Shown here: piece by piece, positions 11,109 to 24,400 of the stretch
Numbering within the stretch: position 1 is the stretch's first letter
Layout of the letters: every line of letters begins with the position of its first letter
Source of the DNA: Nereocystis luetkeana
Taxonomy: Eukaryota; Sar; Phaeophyceae; Laminariales; Laminariaceae
Direction: 5' to 3'
Assembly (NCBI GenBank): GCA_031213475.1
Contig: JARUPZ010000007.1
Location: 7,807,586-7,871,585 of the forward strand
Length of the DNA stretch: 64,000 bases
Translations under genes and position numbers: made by a program
The notes under the pieces: generated by a model
What the model saw: the letters and a program-made list of their open reading frames with translations, nothing else
What the model was told of the DNA's origin: nothing
Databases searched by the model: none

Positions 11109-12877
11109 GACCCCTTGATAGAGGGGACATAGCCAAACTTGCTATATTCGATTACCCAATAATTTGGTCGTCATGTGCCTGCCTGTGTACCTGTACTGCA
11201 AGTATGTGTGATGAAGTCCCCCGTAGTGTCTTTTCGAAAGTGTCAACTATCGTTACTTGACCGATGTGCTTGTCATCACGCACGGACCTTGCAACCCGCG
11301 CGGGTTCCACTGTAAATATAGCAGGCAGAAATACTTGGTACTCGTACGATATTACAGTACTCAACACGCTAAATGCTACGACGCCGTAGTTGGTCGTAAC
11401 TTTAACTCCTGTGTGGATACCAGTCGAACAGCAGTCCTAACTACCAGGTACTAATCCATAATATATATATATATATATAAATGATATTCTGAAACGCTTC
11501 AAAGACCAGTTTGTTGACCAAAAAAAGAGAAGTAATTAGGAGCCCACCACGTTTCTGCCCGCCCCGGTACAAACAAGACGTGTGGTGCTACTACAAAAAA
11601 ACTTGTCGTCAAGCGACCTCAGGCGATAGAGGTGTACTCCTGACGATGCAGATCATGATGGTGTAGCGATCCCAGAAATGAGCATACTCGCACAGTCCCG
11701 GACGACGATGATGTTCAGCGAGTCCAGCGGCGATGTGCAAGCGCAGTCCTAAATGATCATAAGGCGATTCTAGAAGACTTTCTTCCCCGGAAATCCTAAA
11801 AGACGGCCCTGTGGCCCGACCCCGAAAGTAAACTTTGGCGACCCCACGTAGCTGTATGCGGCGATTCCGAAAGCTCTGGCAGTCCCATAGAAAAGTGCTT
11901 TCAACTTGACTACGAAGGTGATTTTCCCGGCAATTCCAAGCGCTTACTGTGTTTGTCACGATCCCGAGAAAGATATTTCCGGTGGCCCCATGCTGACGCG
12001 ACCCCTGGTGATCTGGTGGTCCCTATTTTATTTTCACAAGCTGAAATATCAGGTCTGCGTCGAAGTCGTTGTTAAAACTACCAACCGACTTACTTTCAGT
12101 GTCATCGGGGCGGGTTTGGGCGCTCACCACAGCCACCACGTGCGTACCACCCGTCTGTGAGCGCGGAGATCCTCGCATGTATCTCGTGGGCCTTGACAGG
12201 CACGGCGCAGCCACTCCTGCAATGCCCCGCCTTGCTGCAGTTGCGGCGAATCATAGAGCTGAGATCAGGTGATGTTGTTGTTGTTGTCATGACTTTACCA
12301 CGTCCAGCGATCGTACCTGTCTTGTTCCCTGGCAGCCCGTCCAGGTGAGCGTGATGTAGTACAGACTGAGTCTTTGGAAAATCGACAGGGCTCTTCGAGA
12401 TCAATAGGTTGACGGGCCGGTAGAGAAATGTGTCGGTAAAGGGCCTGTCCGTGATTGGTGCCTCCATCTCGGTCAACAGGTTTGTGCAGTTGCGTGAGCT
12501 AGTTGATGTATTTGACGGATCTTGTCCCGGCGTCGTGCTTGTAATCGCAAGTGCCTCCAGTTTGGCACCGCTGGTCGCGTTGTTGATCTCAAAGTATTAT
12601 AATCCAGCCCCTTTACCGTTTTTTGCCTGTTGTCGCGGGTTCTTAGCCACAAGTAGAGTCAACGTTTTTCTTCGCAGCAACAGCAGCTCCAGACAGCCAT
12701 GATCGTGGCAGTCCTGTCGAGAGGCTCATAGCGTACGCCACAGCAGCAAATCGGGCCTTAGTAATAGTCTTCACTGGATGACCCTCTCGGCTCGCAGCTC
12801 TGCAGATCTTACGCAAAGCGAGGCTCATAACCTATTATCGAGATCTCTGCATGAGTCAGGTGTTGCGCGGATGCAGG

Positions 12878-13362
12878 CACCCGGAAGGATGCGAGCACTG
12901 CCAGTCGGCGTCATTGAATTGTTTTTTTCGTGAGCTTCAGCTGCGGAAAGCTTATGGAAGGAATGGCGCTCCAAGGCCACAGTTGTGTTGGATATCGATG
13001 CTTTCCTAGAGGACAAGGAGAAAAAGAAGAGTGACGGAATGTAAGAGGAGCTCGTTGGCTTAGCACGAGCAAAACAAACCGCAACATTAGAGCCTCGGGA
13101 GCGAAAAACCCGACGGCCCTTGACCCTTGTTTGTCGGTACGATTATTTGGAGTTCACGATGTTCTGAGCTCTTCATCTGCGAAACGGCAGTTTTGACTTT
13201 TTCGTGTAATCAGCAAACAGTCATTGCACGTTTTGCGTGTCATGCCGCATGTCCTCGCACCCTGTGTATTGCTGTGGCCTACTCGCTACAGGCGACTATG
13301 TTACCGAACAGCGACTCGGTTGGCTACTATGATTGCTTAGTAGTAAAGTAGCTGTCCTATTA
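12878..13362 (+). repeat. Right copy of the diverged ~500-bp direct repeat
   Basis: The blocks gtgagcttcagctgcggaaa, aggaatggcgctcc, cggtacgattatttggagtt, gctgtggcct and aaagtagctgtcc keep the order of the left copy. The ends are roughly defined by loss of similarity. Confidence 0.55.
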
Positions 13363-13614
13363 GTAGCAAAAACTCGAACATAAGGTTGAGCCCTTTTTTA
13401 TTTTTTGTTGTCTGTGTATCCATTCGTGTGTCTGACCCCTCGATTTCCACACCATACGTAACGTGCACATTTTTATTTGGGCCTGCGAGCGGTACACAGA
13501 GTTGTTGGCTATCCTTTATCCTCGCAAGGCACCTAATATTTTCCGTGGTCATGCTGCCATCCTTATGTCATCACATTCTACGGAAGCATTCTCCGCATCA
13601 CAGGCGTGAGAGGA

Positions 13615-13835
13615 TATCATCCATCACCTTCTTCTAGTCTTCTACGAGTGGCTGCATGCATGCGCGCGCTCAAATCTCTGGACGACGGTGGCAAGGGTGG
13701 GAAGGAATCGCATCGCTAAGGACATCATCCATCACCCTCTTCCAGCTTTCCACGAGTGGCTGCATGCATGCGCGCGCTCAAAATCTCGGAACGAGGGTGG
13801 CAAGGGTTGGAAGGAATCGCTTCGCCGAAACGCCT
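13615..13835. repeat. Tandem duplication with 108-bp period, two diverged units
   Basis: The block gagtggctgcatgcatgc begins at 13646 and again at 13754, followed in both by gcgcgctcaaa and gtggcaagg and preceded by catccatcacc. Confidence 0.75.
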
Positions 13836-16800
13836 CCGTCCAGTTGTTCCATATCGCAAGACGTCGTTTCTTCAGTACATGGAGCTCATGCACCCCGCGT
13901 GGGCCACAAGGATATCACGTCCTAGTCAAAATCCGATGGTTCAATTATCCATCCATCCGCCCACCACCACGGCACACGCACAAACCAGCCCCAGTGGTTG
14001 TCCCAAATATGTATTTAAGGTTTAGCCTTTATTATGTGCATGTACTTGCTTTTTTTCGATGACGACGTGCTCCTCAATCGAGCACCACCATCTATCTCGT
14101 CGTCGTGTTGTTTTCCCCTCTGATGGATTGGAGTGGTGCATCTGAATGAGTCCCACTAATCAATCAATCAACCAATCAACACCAACCGATCAACCAATCA
14201 ACATCAACCAATCAACATCAATCAACCAACCAATCAACATCAACCAATCAACATCAATCAATCAACCAGTCCTAGTGAAACACGAAACAGCCAGTAGTCT
14301 TCTTCCGAGTCCTGTAGGCGCCCCATATCAATAGTATTCGTTGTTGCAGGGAGGCATTTTCTCCCTAGTGCGCCGGGGAGCCTGCAAGTAGCAACAACCC
14401 ACCTATAGTACTTTGTCCAAAAGTGGCGATGGTAAAAATTATCCAAAATACCAGAAAAAAACGAATCATAAAAACTTCGAAACACAGCAAGGGGAAGCAT
14501 AGTACATACTTTTGTGCTGTTCACTGGAGCTACGTATTTTACCAGGTCATCGATGAAATCCAACCCTCAACTCGTTTGTGCACAAGCGGATGCATCATCA
14601 TAAGCATCAAACGTTACCGCTCTGCCGGCGCTGCTACGTATTGCTGCTGCTGCTGCTATGGCCGCTATACTGCTGCTGCTACGGCTGCTGCAATGGTGGC
14701 TACTGCTGCAATGGTTGCTGCTACTACTGTTGCTAGACTGCTGCCGTGTATGGCTGCTGCTACTAATATGCTGTGCTGCTGCCGCCGCTGCCGACACTCA
14801 AATAGCAAAAAAAACAAACATCTAAAAACAGTCGATCCTACCAAAAAAACATGGCCGAAACGACGCCACAGATAAAGAACGACACTATCATCCTCCGCTA
14901 ATCCACGACGACTACGATTTCGTCACCCCAGCCCGAACACCACCCGTCCGTCCGTTCGTCGCGCCTACGATCGTGCGAACGACGACTTCCTTTACACTAC
15001 CACCACCCCTCTTTACACTCCAAAATAAATCAAAAAGCGATTTGCGTAACGGTAAGTAAACCTGTCAGATCATTTCATTCATTCAGTTGATACAAATCAT
15101 ACAAACTCAGTCAAACGCTCCCCTCCTCCTTCTCCTCGTGGAACCCCAAAATGTATTATTATACCGTCGACTAAACAGCAAACTTGGCGTCGTCTGGGGG
15201 CGCGTGCATCCATCGGGCTGCTGCTGCTATTGCTGTTGTTGCTGCTACTGTTGCTACTGCACGCCGTTGCTTCTTTACCTGGTATTCGCAATACATACAC
15301 AACAGTATAGTAAACTTAGTAAAACTGGTGCAGACCGCTCCCCCCCCTACCTGCCCTCCCGCCTCTCCAACAAAGGCCAATACTACTAGTAAAACCGGTG
15401 TTGGGTGAGCTAGTTGCCCCCCCCCGCAAAACGCCAGCCAACATTACTAAAACTAGTGAATCTTGGTGTGATTTGCCCTCCCAACAAACCAATCGACGCC
15501 AACTTTAGCATCGATATACCTAGTGTTGATATCGATTTTCTCCCCCGCAGGGAACGCTGACACTGCTGGTACAAACTCCCACCCCTCTCCGCCTTCATCG
15601 CCGCCATGGTCAACGGAGTACCGTCCGCTGTAAAGTAGCAATAGTAGCCAATAGAAGTTACATCACCCACTCTCTTCTTGCTAGTGCTTTTCTGCCTATG
15701 TATGCGGCACAAAACGTTGTGCGCGCGAACTCTCGTGCCCGTGCCCGTGCTTTTACAGCGCTTCATTGCTTCTAACTCCTCGTACAGGGAAAAAAAACAA
15801 GCAAGCCGAACATCCAGGAGAAAACAAACCCGGAGGTAAAAAAGAAAGAAAAGGCGATGCAATCCTTACCCCGAGGTCAGCATCAACCAATCATCAAGCA
15901 ACAGCAATTGCATTGCATTTGTTTCCTTCTAGTGAAACGCCCCCCTTCCCCGTCCGTCCGTCCGTCCGTCCGCCCTTTCCTCCGTCTCCTTTCCTCCGTC
16001 TGTGCAAAACGTCAACAATATTGAAAACTAAAACACTAACGAAAAAAAACTAGAAACAAAAAACCAGGCCAGGAGGCCAGGTACACATATACAGATAGGG
16101 TACAGGGTACGCGGAGCGTGACGCAAAGGGTAAAAGACATCACTACGAGCAGACAGTAAAACAAATCGTATCATCATATCATATAATAGTACGTTACGTA
16201 GTATGCCAATAAACCGGCATGAACAACAACTGTGACAGGGCACGGGTGCGGCGACACAACACGCAGGGAGGCACCCAATCGGGAAACGCATGGTACCTGG
16301 TAGAAAGCAGGCCCACGTCTGCCCATAATATCTGCGTGCTGTCACCAATGTCCTTTGTTTTGCACCCAACGACCCCGTGGCCGCTCCCGCCTTACCCTCT
16401 ACATTAGTTGCCAACAATTTGTGATGGAAGGCACACAAGAAAACAGCAAAAACCATAATGCAGAACGCAAGCGATCGACATTTAAAAAAAATAACAAAAA
16501 AAAACAACCGCCCACCGTCCATGTACGCTGCTCTGTCTCACTTCATTCTTCAATCTTGAAACGCCGCGTACGCCCTCCAAGAGCCGCCGCCGCTGCTGCT
16601 TCGACAACGACCATGAACGTGAATAGCACCAACGCCTCATTACACTAGCGGTCATCCCGCTGTTTCCGGTTCCATCCTACACCCACGACTATACGACTAT
16701 GACCCCCCCCCCCCCCGCACCCCACCTATGACCCTTGCACCCCCCCCGCCCCTCGCTCCTCCCATTGGTCCATAGCAGTCTCACGGGTGGCCATAACTTC

Positions 16801-17739
16801 CAGCCGACGACACATACACCGTACAGCACTGGACAGACAGACAAGATAGACAGACGGCCAGTGTCAGCGGAACACCGCGCACTGAAATCAAAGAAAAACC
16901 CAACGCTCAGCGTTTCATTTTCTTGCCACGAATAACCTTTTCTTTCTCCTTTCCTCCATCCTGACCCTTCCCATTCACAGCCCCTCCCCAGCCCCCCTCC
17001 CGAATAAAACGCCTGAAAAAAGACGGAAACCCGCCTCGAGAAAAAAAGGGGACCCCTCATAAGGGAAGTAACCCCAATACCTCTTCGCGCTGCGGTTATA
17101 TCCCCCTCGCGCATCTCCGGTGCTTTGCCGCCAAAACAAAGCACCGCCGCAGGACGCCAAGCCAGCCGCGGGCGCACCAGCACAGCTTACTTCGGGCCAT
17201 GCTTTCCGTCTGCACGAACCCGTTTGAACTCTAATTTTCATGTTCCGCCTCAAGCCATCGACTTAGGTCGGCATCCGTCGCTAACCCCCCACGACCCCCT
17301 TAAGCTCTCCCCTCCTCCACCTCTACCCCACTTCCACACCATCACCGCCGTCCCTCCCTCCCTCCCTCCCTCCCACCCTCCCTCCCTCCCTTCCGTCCCA
17401 CTCTCTATTCCTATCACCCACATAATTTCCCAAACCTACTAAAAACGAACCAACGACATCATGGAACAAACGAACGCAAGGGAGGCAAACAACGACGACC
17501 CAACGACATCATGGAACAAACGAACGGAAGGAAGGCATACGGCGCACAGCAATCAACCAATCAATCAAATCAATCAACACATCAATCAAGTCACCCAATC
17601 AAGTCAATCTTCACAATCATCACATTTCTTAAGGCTCTCATGAATCAGTCGCCCCTCCTAGCCTCAGCCTCGAACCTAAGCCAACCCCTACAACCCTACC
17701 GTCAAACAATCAAAACCATACCAACTCAAATCAAGCAAA

Positions 17740-18430
17740 AACTTGAATCGGAAACCCTTCACCTTGCCTCCGGGCCACAAAAAGCATTCAGATTGGAAAC
17801 CTTCACGTTAACTCCGGGCGACAATAATCCTTCAGATGAAAACCTGCACGCTACCTCCTGGTCACAATAATCCCTCAATTGAAAACCTTCATGCTACTAC
17901 TGGGCCACAAAACGCCTTCGAATGGAAACCTTCACGTTACCCCCGGGGTACAAAAACCCTTCAATTGGAAACCTTTACGCTGCCTTCGGGTCAACCAAAG
18001 CCTTCAATCGTCAAGCTTCACGATACAGCACCTCAAGTGGAAGCCTTGACGCTACCTTCGGGTCACAAACATCCCTCAATTGGCAACCTCCACATTACCT
18101 CAGGGACACAAAAAAGCCTTCGATTGGAAGCCTTTACGACACAGTACCTCAATTGGAAGTCTTCACGTTACCCCCGGGTCACAAACATCCCTCAGTTGGA
18201 AACCTCCACGTTACCTTAGGGTCACAAAAAGCAATCAATTGGGAACCTTCACGCTAACTACGGGCCACAAACATCCCTCAACTGGAAATCTTCACTTCAC
18301 CGTAGGATCACAAAAAAAGCCTTCAATAGGAAACGTTCCACGACACAGTACCTCAATTGGAAACCTTCACGTTGCTTCCGGGTCACAAACATCGCTCAAT
18401 CGGACACCTTTACGTTACCTCCGGGCCACA
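17740..18430. repeat. Minisatellite, ~45-bp period, about 14 degenerate units
   Basis: The core of the unit is ccgggtcacaaacatccctc followed by aattggaaaccttcacgtta, with small length changes between units. It lies immediately 3' of the last recognised WDR90 exon, so it may sit in the following intron or in the 3' UTR. Open frames here are repeat products. Confidence 0.85.
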
Positions 18431-18488
18431 GCCTGGTTAGGGTGGGGGTTCCTCCGACCCCACCCGGCCCCGCCCAAGGCACACTCAC

Positions 18489-21400
18489 GCCCGTGTCTGC
18501 GACGCTACCGCCGCCGCCACCGTGAGACACAGCCTCCTCGCCGCAGGGCAGGCGCAGATGCCACATCCCATTATCCCCGGCCCCCAAAACGGCGTCGAAA
18601 CCTCCAGATTCCCACGTCATGTCCACCACGGAGGCTCCGTTGAGGGCGACGCCGAGGTCCTGATGCGTTTTCATTTTTGTAATTGTCGTTTTTTGCGGCG
18701 CGTGGGGGAGATGAAGGAGAGGGTTAAGATTATGATCACACCGAACGCTTTGACAAGGTGAGACATGACACGATTGGAGCAGCATGACATGAGTGGAGGA
18801 GATAATAAGAGGCAAGGCAGGGCACGGCAAGGCAAGGAACGGGGAGGGCAGGCAGGGCAACGAATACAAGGCAGGTCAAGCCAAGCCAAGCAAAACGCAA
18901 GCCAAGACAAATTTACACACAACCAGCTGACTCACGGTAGCCTGTCGCCAACACGTACGCCGCTGTTCTCTCTCTCTCCAGCTTATCGAAGCCGCAGCAC
19001 AATCACAAGCAACTACACATGCCACGGTCAGCCAACGCCACCTTCAAGCCATCACCATCGCCAACGCTCAACCCGACCCCATCACCTGCACTCACAAGCC
19101 CCAATCCCTCCACCCCTCACTCACAAGCCTGTGTACAAGCCCCGCGCTCCTCTCTCCAGGCATAAACGCTCCGTCGCCGCCGCCGCCACCACCACCACCA
19201 CCACCGCGCTCTCCTCTCCCACCGCCGCCACGGCACGCCTCCTCCACGTCCCAGACCTCGAGCTTGCCACCGCTTCCCGCCACCGCCACCCTTCGAGGGC
19301 CGGCGGGGGCGAGGCAAGTGATGGTCACGTCGCCGATGCCGCCAGGGCTGCTGCCGAAGGCGTGCCACGTGAACTCCTCGCTGCCAGATAGGTGCTGTCG
19401 CCCTCCTGCTTTTCCAGTTGTTGTAGCTGCTGCTTGCGGTAGAAAATCGAGAAAAACATGAAATACCAAAACAAATGGAGAGACAAGGCGAAATCAGGGA
19501 AACCGAGGACAGACAATGGAAAAAATCTGCACCCACGGCGATATCGACGTCTGGCAAAAAAATTGAGCTCCAGCCCCCATCCCATAAACCCTCCCCCCCC
19601 ACGCCCTCATCACCTTCATTCCCGCCGGCAGCTAGCCAGTCGATGTCAATCGCGGTGACAGACGCGCCCCTTCCCTTCGCAGACCACAGCTCCGCAGCAA
19701 CAACAAACCGCCCAACGCTGGCCAGAGCCGTCGACCTCACACCGGCCGAGGCACCCAACAGCTGCACTCCTCCGTCTCGACCACCACCACCAATGCCACC
19801 AATGCCATCACCACCGCAGTCACTATCGCGGAGCCATAGCGCCACCCCTTCCTCGCCCCCGGTGGCAAACAGGAAAGGCCTGTCAGCGCCACCGCCGCCG
19901 CCACTTTCGTCCTCCTCCCCAAGCGGGGAACGAAGCACGCAGATCGCTCGGGTCTCGGCCGCCAGGGGAACAACACTCGTCGCGGCAGCAGTCACCGCGG
20001 GAACAATAGCCGAGACCCCGTCCCCCCGCGCGGAGGTAGTGGCGCCACGAGCGCTGGGGGGGGGAGAGGAAGGGGAAGACAAGGAAGGGGAAGGGGTGGG
20101 GCGTATCGTCAGCAGACACCGCGTCCCGTCCCACCCTCCCACGGAGCACAGCTCGGACCCGGACGGGGAGAAAGCGAGCGCCACCACGCCGTCGCTGCTC
20201 TCGGCATCGCAGGCATCCACAACGATAGTGCTCGCGGGATATTCGAACCCCGCGCCCCTCTGTCTAGAGCTTCCGCCACCGCCGCCGCCGCCGCCGTTAC
20301 AACCCCCTCCAGAGTCAAGCCCGTCGGTCCCTAGAGACCAAATTGAGAGAGACCCGCTCCGACCGTTCGGCCCGGCTCGGGGCGCCGTTCCTCTCGCAAC
20401 CAAGCCGCCTCCAGCGGAGATAGCAACGGCGCCGCGGGGGAATTCACCGCCGCCACCACCACCACCATCGCCGCCGTCAGACATCAGCGCGCGCCGACGG
20501 GACGAGTCCAACTCTTCCGCGAACAGCGAGGCGCCCTCCAAGTACACCACGCGGCCGGACGAAGGGTGCCACGCCACGCAGCACACCGCCGACGGATAAC
20601 CACCACCTCCACCTCCGCCGACGCTCGCGGCGATAGCAGCTGCAGCAGCGGCAGCGCGAGCAGCAGCGGCAGCGCCAGCAGCAGCACCAGCCGCGCCAGC
20701 TGCGGTAGCGGCGGCGGCGGCTGCGCCGCCACCGCCACCGCCACCGCCACCAGCGCCGCGCTTCTTAGCCGCCAATAGCGGGCCGCGTCCGTACGCTGCC
20801 GACCGCGCGCGTGCCGCAGCCACGGCCGCCAAGATGGGCGGCTCCTCCCCGCCGCCGAACGGCTCTTCCTCCTCGCGCTCCTCTCCGACTCCACCTTCGA
20901 CTCCAATTCTTCCCTCGACTCCACCCCCGACCCTGGCTCCGGCGCCAGCTCCGACTTCGACCTCACCAACCGCGGCCGCCGCGTGGTCGACGACCGTCTG
21001 CAGGCTGGCCAACGCCTCGGCGAGGGCACCGGGGATGCGTTCATTTCTACCCCCCGCCCCCCCTCTTCCCGTCGCATGCAAGGGTTCGGGCTGCGGTCCG
21101 AGCAGCAGCGCACCGGACAAGAACAAACACGCGGACGGGGTGTGTGTGGAGGCACGTAGGCGGGGGTGGGGCGGTACAAGAAGCAGCACAGGGGACAAGC
21201 GCGGACAAGCGCGGGTGGGGAGGGGGGAATAGACAGACGTGGGTGAGGATCGTGGTGGGAGAAAAAGTCGCAGGCTGGAGCGTTTATGGACACCAAACTT
21301 GGGCCAGGGGCGCGCGCGGGGGGGGGGGGGGGCAGTTACACGATCACTGGGTAGCTCCGAATCCTTCCATCGCGCTTCTACTCGTACAGCACAGCACTGC

Positions 21401-24400
21401 TCCAAACAAAGGTTTCGTGAAAGCACTTGCCCTTCTGGATCTTCATGCGGCCCACGATATAGCATTGCCGCCGCCGAAGCAGCAGCAACATCAGCTGCAG
21501 CAGCACAAGCAACAGCACCAGTAGCAGCAGCAGCAGCAACAGAAAGCAGCACAAGCACCAGCAGCAGCGGCCGCAACAACACGGAGCAGCGGCAGCAGCA
21601 ACAACAACAGGACCAGCAGCAACAACAGCAACAGCAACAGCACCGCAACAGCAGTACCCCCATCACCGCTACCAGCGCCTTCAGCAGCAAAAGTGCCAGC
21701 AGCAAGCGGTTGCCAAAGCCGATACCTGGTAGAAAACAACAAAAAACGCGCAACCCTCGTCCCTACATTCCGACGACGGTATCCCCCCCTCACCAGCGCT
21801 ATTCCTGGCGGCGGAGTCTGGTCCAAGATCGACGCAAAGCCCCTGCCCTCCTCTTTCGCCCCCCCTTGTGTCATCGACGCCCAATCTCCCGCTGCCGCTA
21901 CCACCTCCGGCGCCGCCGATTGTCCTGCAGTTTTTCCAACAAAAATATCCTCTTGCCCCTCTTCCTCCTGCCCCTCCCCATCTGCTCCATCCTCCTCTCT
22001 CTCGTCTAGGAACCATGGCACCTTCCGCTCTCGATCTTCCGGACGCAAGCTCGCGCGGCCCCCGCCACCGTCCCGCCCCCCACCACGGACCGCAGCCACC
22101 GCCGCCACCGCCGCTTCCGCTCCCGCTTCCGCTTCCGCTTCCGCAGCCTCAGACTCTATCGCCTCCAGCTCTAATTTAAGGCCCCCGTCAGCCCTCACCC
22201 CTACCGCCCCCCTTCCTGTCATTGCCGCCGCCACCGCCTCCATCACCTCCGCGGCTGCTGCCGCCGCTGCGGCCGCGGAAGCTGCTGCCACCGCAGGTGG
22301 CGTCTCCCATGCCTCCGGTACGGGAGCGGCGAGGTTCGACCAAAGCAGCACCACACCGGTACCGTCGCACGTAACGAGGCGGTCGCCGGACGGGGAGAAC
22401 ACCGCGACGGTCACGGGCGACGCGTGGGCGGCGAAGGCTTGCGGCGCGGAGATGATCACGGACGCGCTCCCCTCGTCTCGGTGGACCTGCAGGTTCCAGT
22501 CGGAGGGTATACCGGCAAAGGGCGGGGTAGGAGCGGGGCGGGGTGGGAGGGAACAGGGGGGAGGATGGGAACAGGAGGTAGTTGGGTTGGCGCTTTGTTG
22601 AAAGGCGCCACCAGGAAAACGAAGTACACGGGTACGCGGTCGGGACGGGCGCCACAGTAGAAGCAGCAACAGCAGCAGCAGCACCAGCAGCAGCAGCGGG
22701 GAGCGTTCGCCAACGCGTAGCAGCTGCAGCCGCAGCGCCACATACACACACGCACAGATGCACACACCATATTTCCGTTCATACGCACCTCACCCCACCA
22801 CACGACAACATACGTCCCAACCCCACCCCACCCCACCCTACTGCGCCCCACCTGAGAAAAAAACAGCTCGGAAGGAGATAGCACAGAACCGCTGCCACCC
22901 AACGCCCTCGGCGCCGCCCCGCGCTTTCCACTGCCGACCACACCCGACCCCAGCTCCGCGGCACCGCCGCCGCCGCTGTTGGCAGGGGGCGCCGGCGATA
23001 CCAAAATCAGCCCGGGACCCGCGGGGGGGTGACACGCCGCGATGGCCATGCCTGCCTTGCATGGCAGTAGCGCCGACCAGGCCTGTACGTCGCTGCTGAC
23101 ATATGGGGGTGGAGAGCGAGAGATAGGGGGGGGTGGGGAAGCGAGAGATCGACAGAGAACGAGAGACACAGGCAGAGCGAGAATGCGAGAGATGTCATTG
23201 GAGAGGGAGACATAAGAGAGGCGGATAAGAGAGAGACAGCGAATCAGAGACGGGCAGCGACACCGACGGACACACACGAGCAAGGCGAAGCAAACACGAG
23301 CGAGAAGCGGGGAAGCGAGAACACGTGCGGGCATAGGCATGGTGTGAAGACCGTAAAAAATGAGGAAGAGGGGGAGGAGAGAGGATAGCATTCATCACGG
23401 GACAGGAGTTAGGATGGAGGGAAGGGGGGGGGGGATTTCAAGACGGTCACGGCACCGCTCAGCGCACCTGCAAGCGGTGGCGATGAACAAAACAACAATC
23501 TTCACATACACACCCCCACACACACAACCAAAAATCTCGCGGCAATAATGTTATGCTAACACCATACACATTATACCCGAATCAAGGCCGAAACATACCC
23601 GCGAAGCGACCATGCAACAACAAAATATGACAAAATAACCATAGCACCTGACCCCCCTGACCCCCTCCCTTCTCCCCTCCCCCAGTCCCCTCGCCCTCCG
23701 AACCCCCGCTCTTACCCGCCACCGAGCGGAAACCTGAAGAACTTGGTCGCCGTGCACGCCAATAGATCAGCTCCGTCCCCCGAAAAAACCGCGTGCAAAA
23801 ACCCACCACTCGTCCCAGCCCCTCCCCCCCCCCCCCACCCTCCCCCGGCCTCTGCTCCAACTCCCGCCGTCCCGTCCCACGACCCTGAGTGTGGTCGCCG
23901 CGGCGACATCATCCCCGCTCCCACCGCTGTCATGGAACGCCTTCCAGCTCTCTGGGCAGGTTTGCCCAGCCTCCCCTTGAGGACCATGGAGGCCAAGTCG
24001 TACAGGAGGACGCAAGAGGGTTCCGTCCCGATGACGGCCAGGCGGTCGCTACCGGGAGAAACCTGTACGGGGCGTGTTGGTGGGGGGGGGGGGGGAGAGA
24101 GAGAGAGGGATAGGGCGGGGAGGGTGATGGTGAGCGGTGTAGGAGGGGGGGGGGATACTCAATATGACGAACGGCCGTAGTCGTATGACCATAGACCCTC
24201 ATCCCTACAATGCCGGGACGGACCACGTCGGGTTAATACCGACCAGGCAGACACTGCTTGCACCAAGCGCGAAGCTTCGTGGCGCCGTGGGTGTTCGGCG
24301 AGTCGCGTGAAGGGTGAGGAGTGTACTCACTATCATGCATGGCCGTAGTTAGGGAAGACAAGGATAGGAAGAGAGAGAGAGGTGGGAGTGACCAAGGTGT

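Larger units (their letters stand above)
8641..18488. other. Ten-kilobase repeat-rich region without a supportable gene
   Basis: Between the kinase gene and the last recognised exon of the WDR90 homologue I see only simple repeats (GGTC at 8748-8805, GACT at 9330-9355, AATC at 14150-14275, CTG at 14640-14790), degenerate 10-bp repeats (9450-9735), a hairpin (10030-10083), a repeat pair (10600-13362), a 108-bp tandem duplication and a minisatellite. Open frames up to about 160 codons occur but show no family motif. The 3' UTR and perhaps a last exon of the WDR90 homologue should lie in the right part. Confidence 0.5.

Noticed and set aside
13615-13835. Short ORF with repeated HARAQ and GRRWQGWEG segments as a repeat protein
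   Set aside because: The repetition follows from a 108-bp DNA duplication, frames differ between units and no longer gene is attached.
14423-15300. Open frames rich in Cys, Ala or Ser near CTG repeats
   Set aside because: Pure triplet-repeat translation; the frames change amino acid by strand and phase as expected.
16689-17253. Minus-strand frames of 164 and 92 codons as further WDR90 exons
   Set aside because: No WD40 strand pattern and no acceptor that keeps phase with the exon at 18489.
17740-18430. Possible CRISPR array
   Set aside because: Units are contiguous and degenerate, with no uniform repeats and unique spacers; the setting is eukaryotic.
19475-22601. Long plus-strand open frames (374, 302 and 256 codons) rich in Pro, Ser and Ala
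   Set aside because: They are the opposite strand of WDR90 exons 17-18; their composition is what GC-rich alanine and glycine codons give in reverse.
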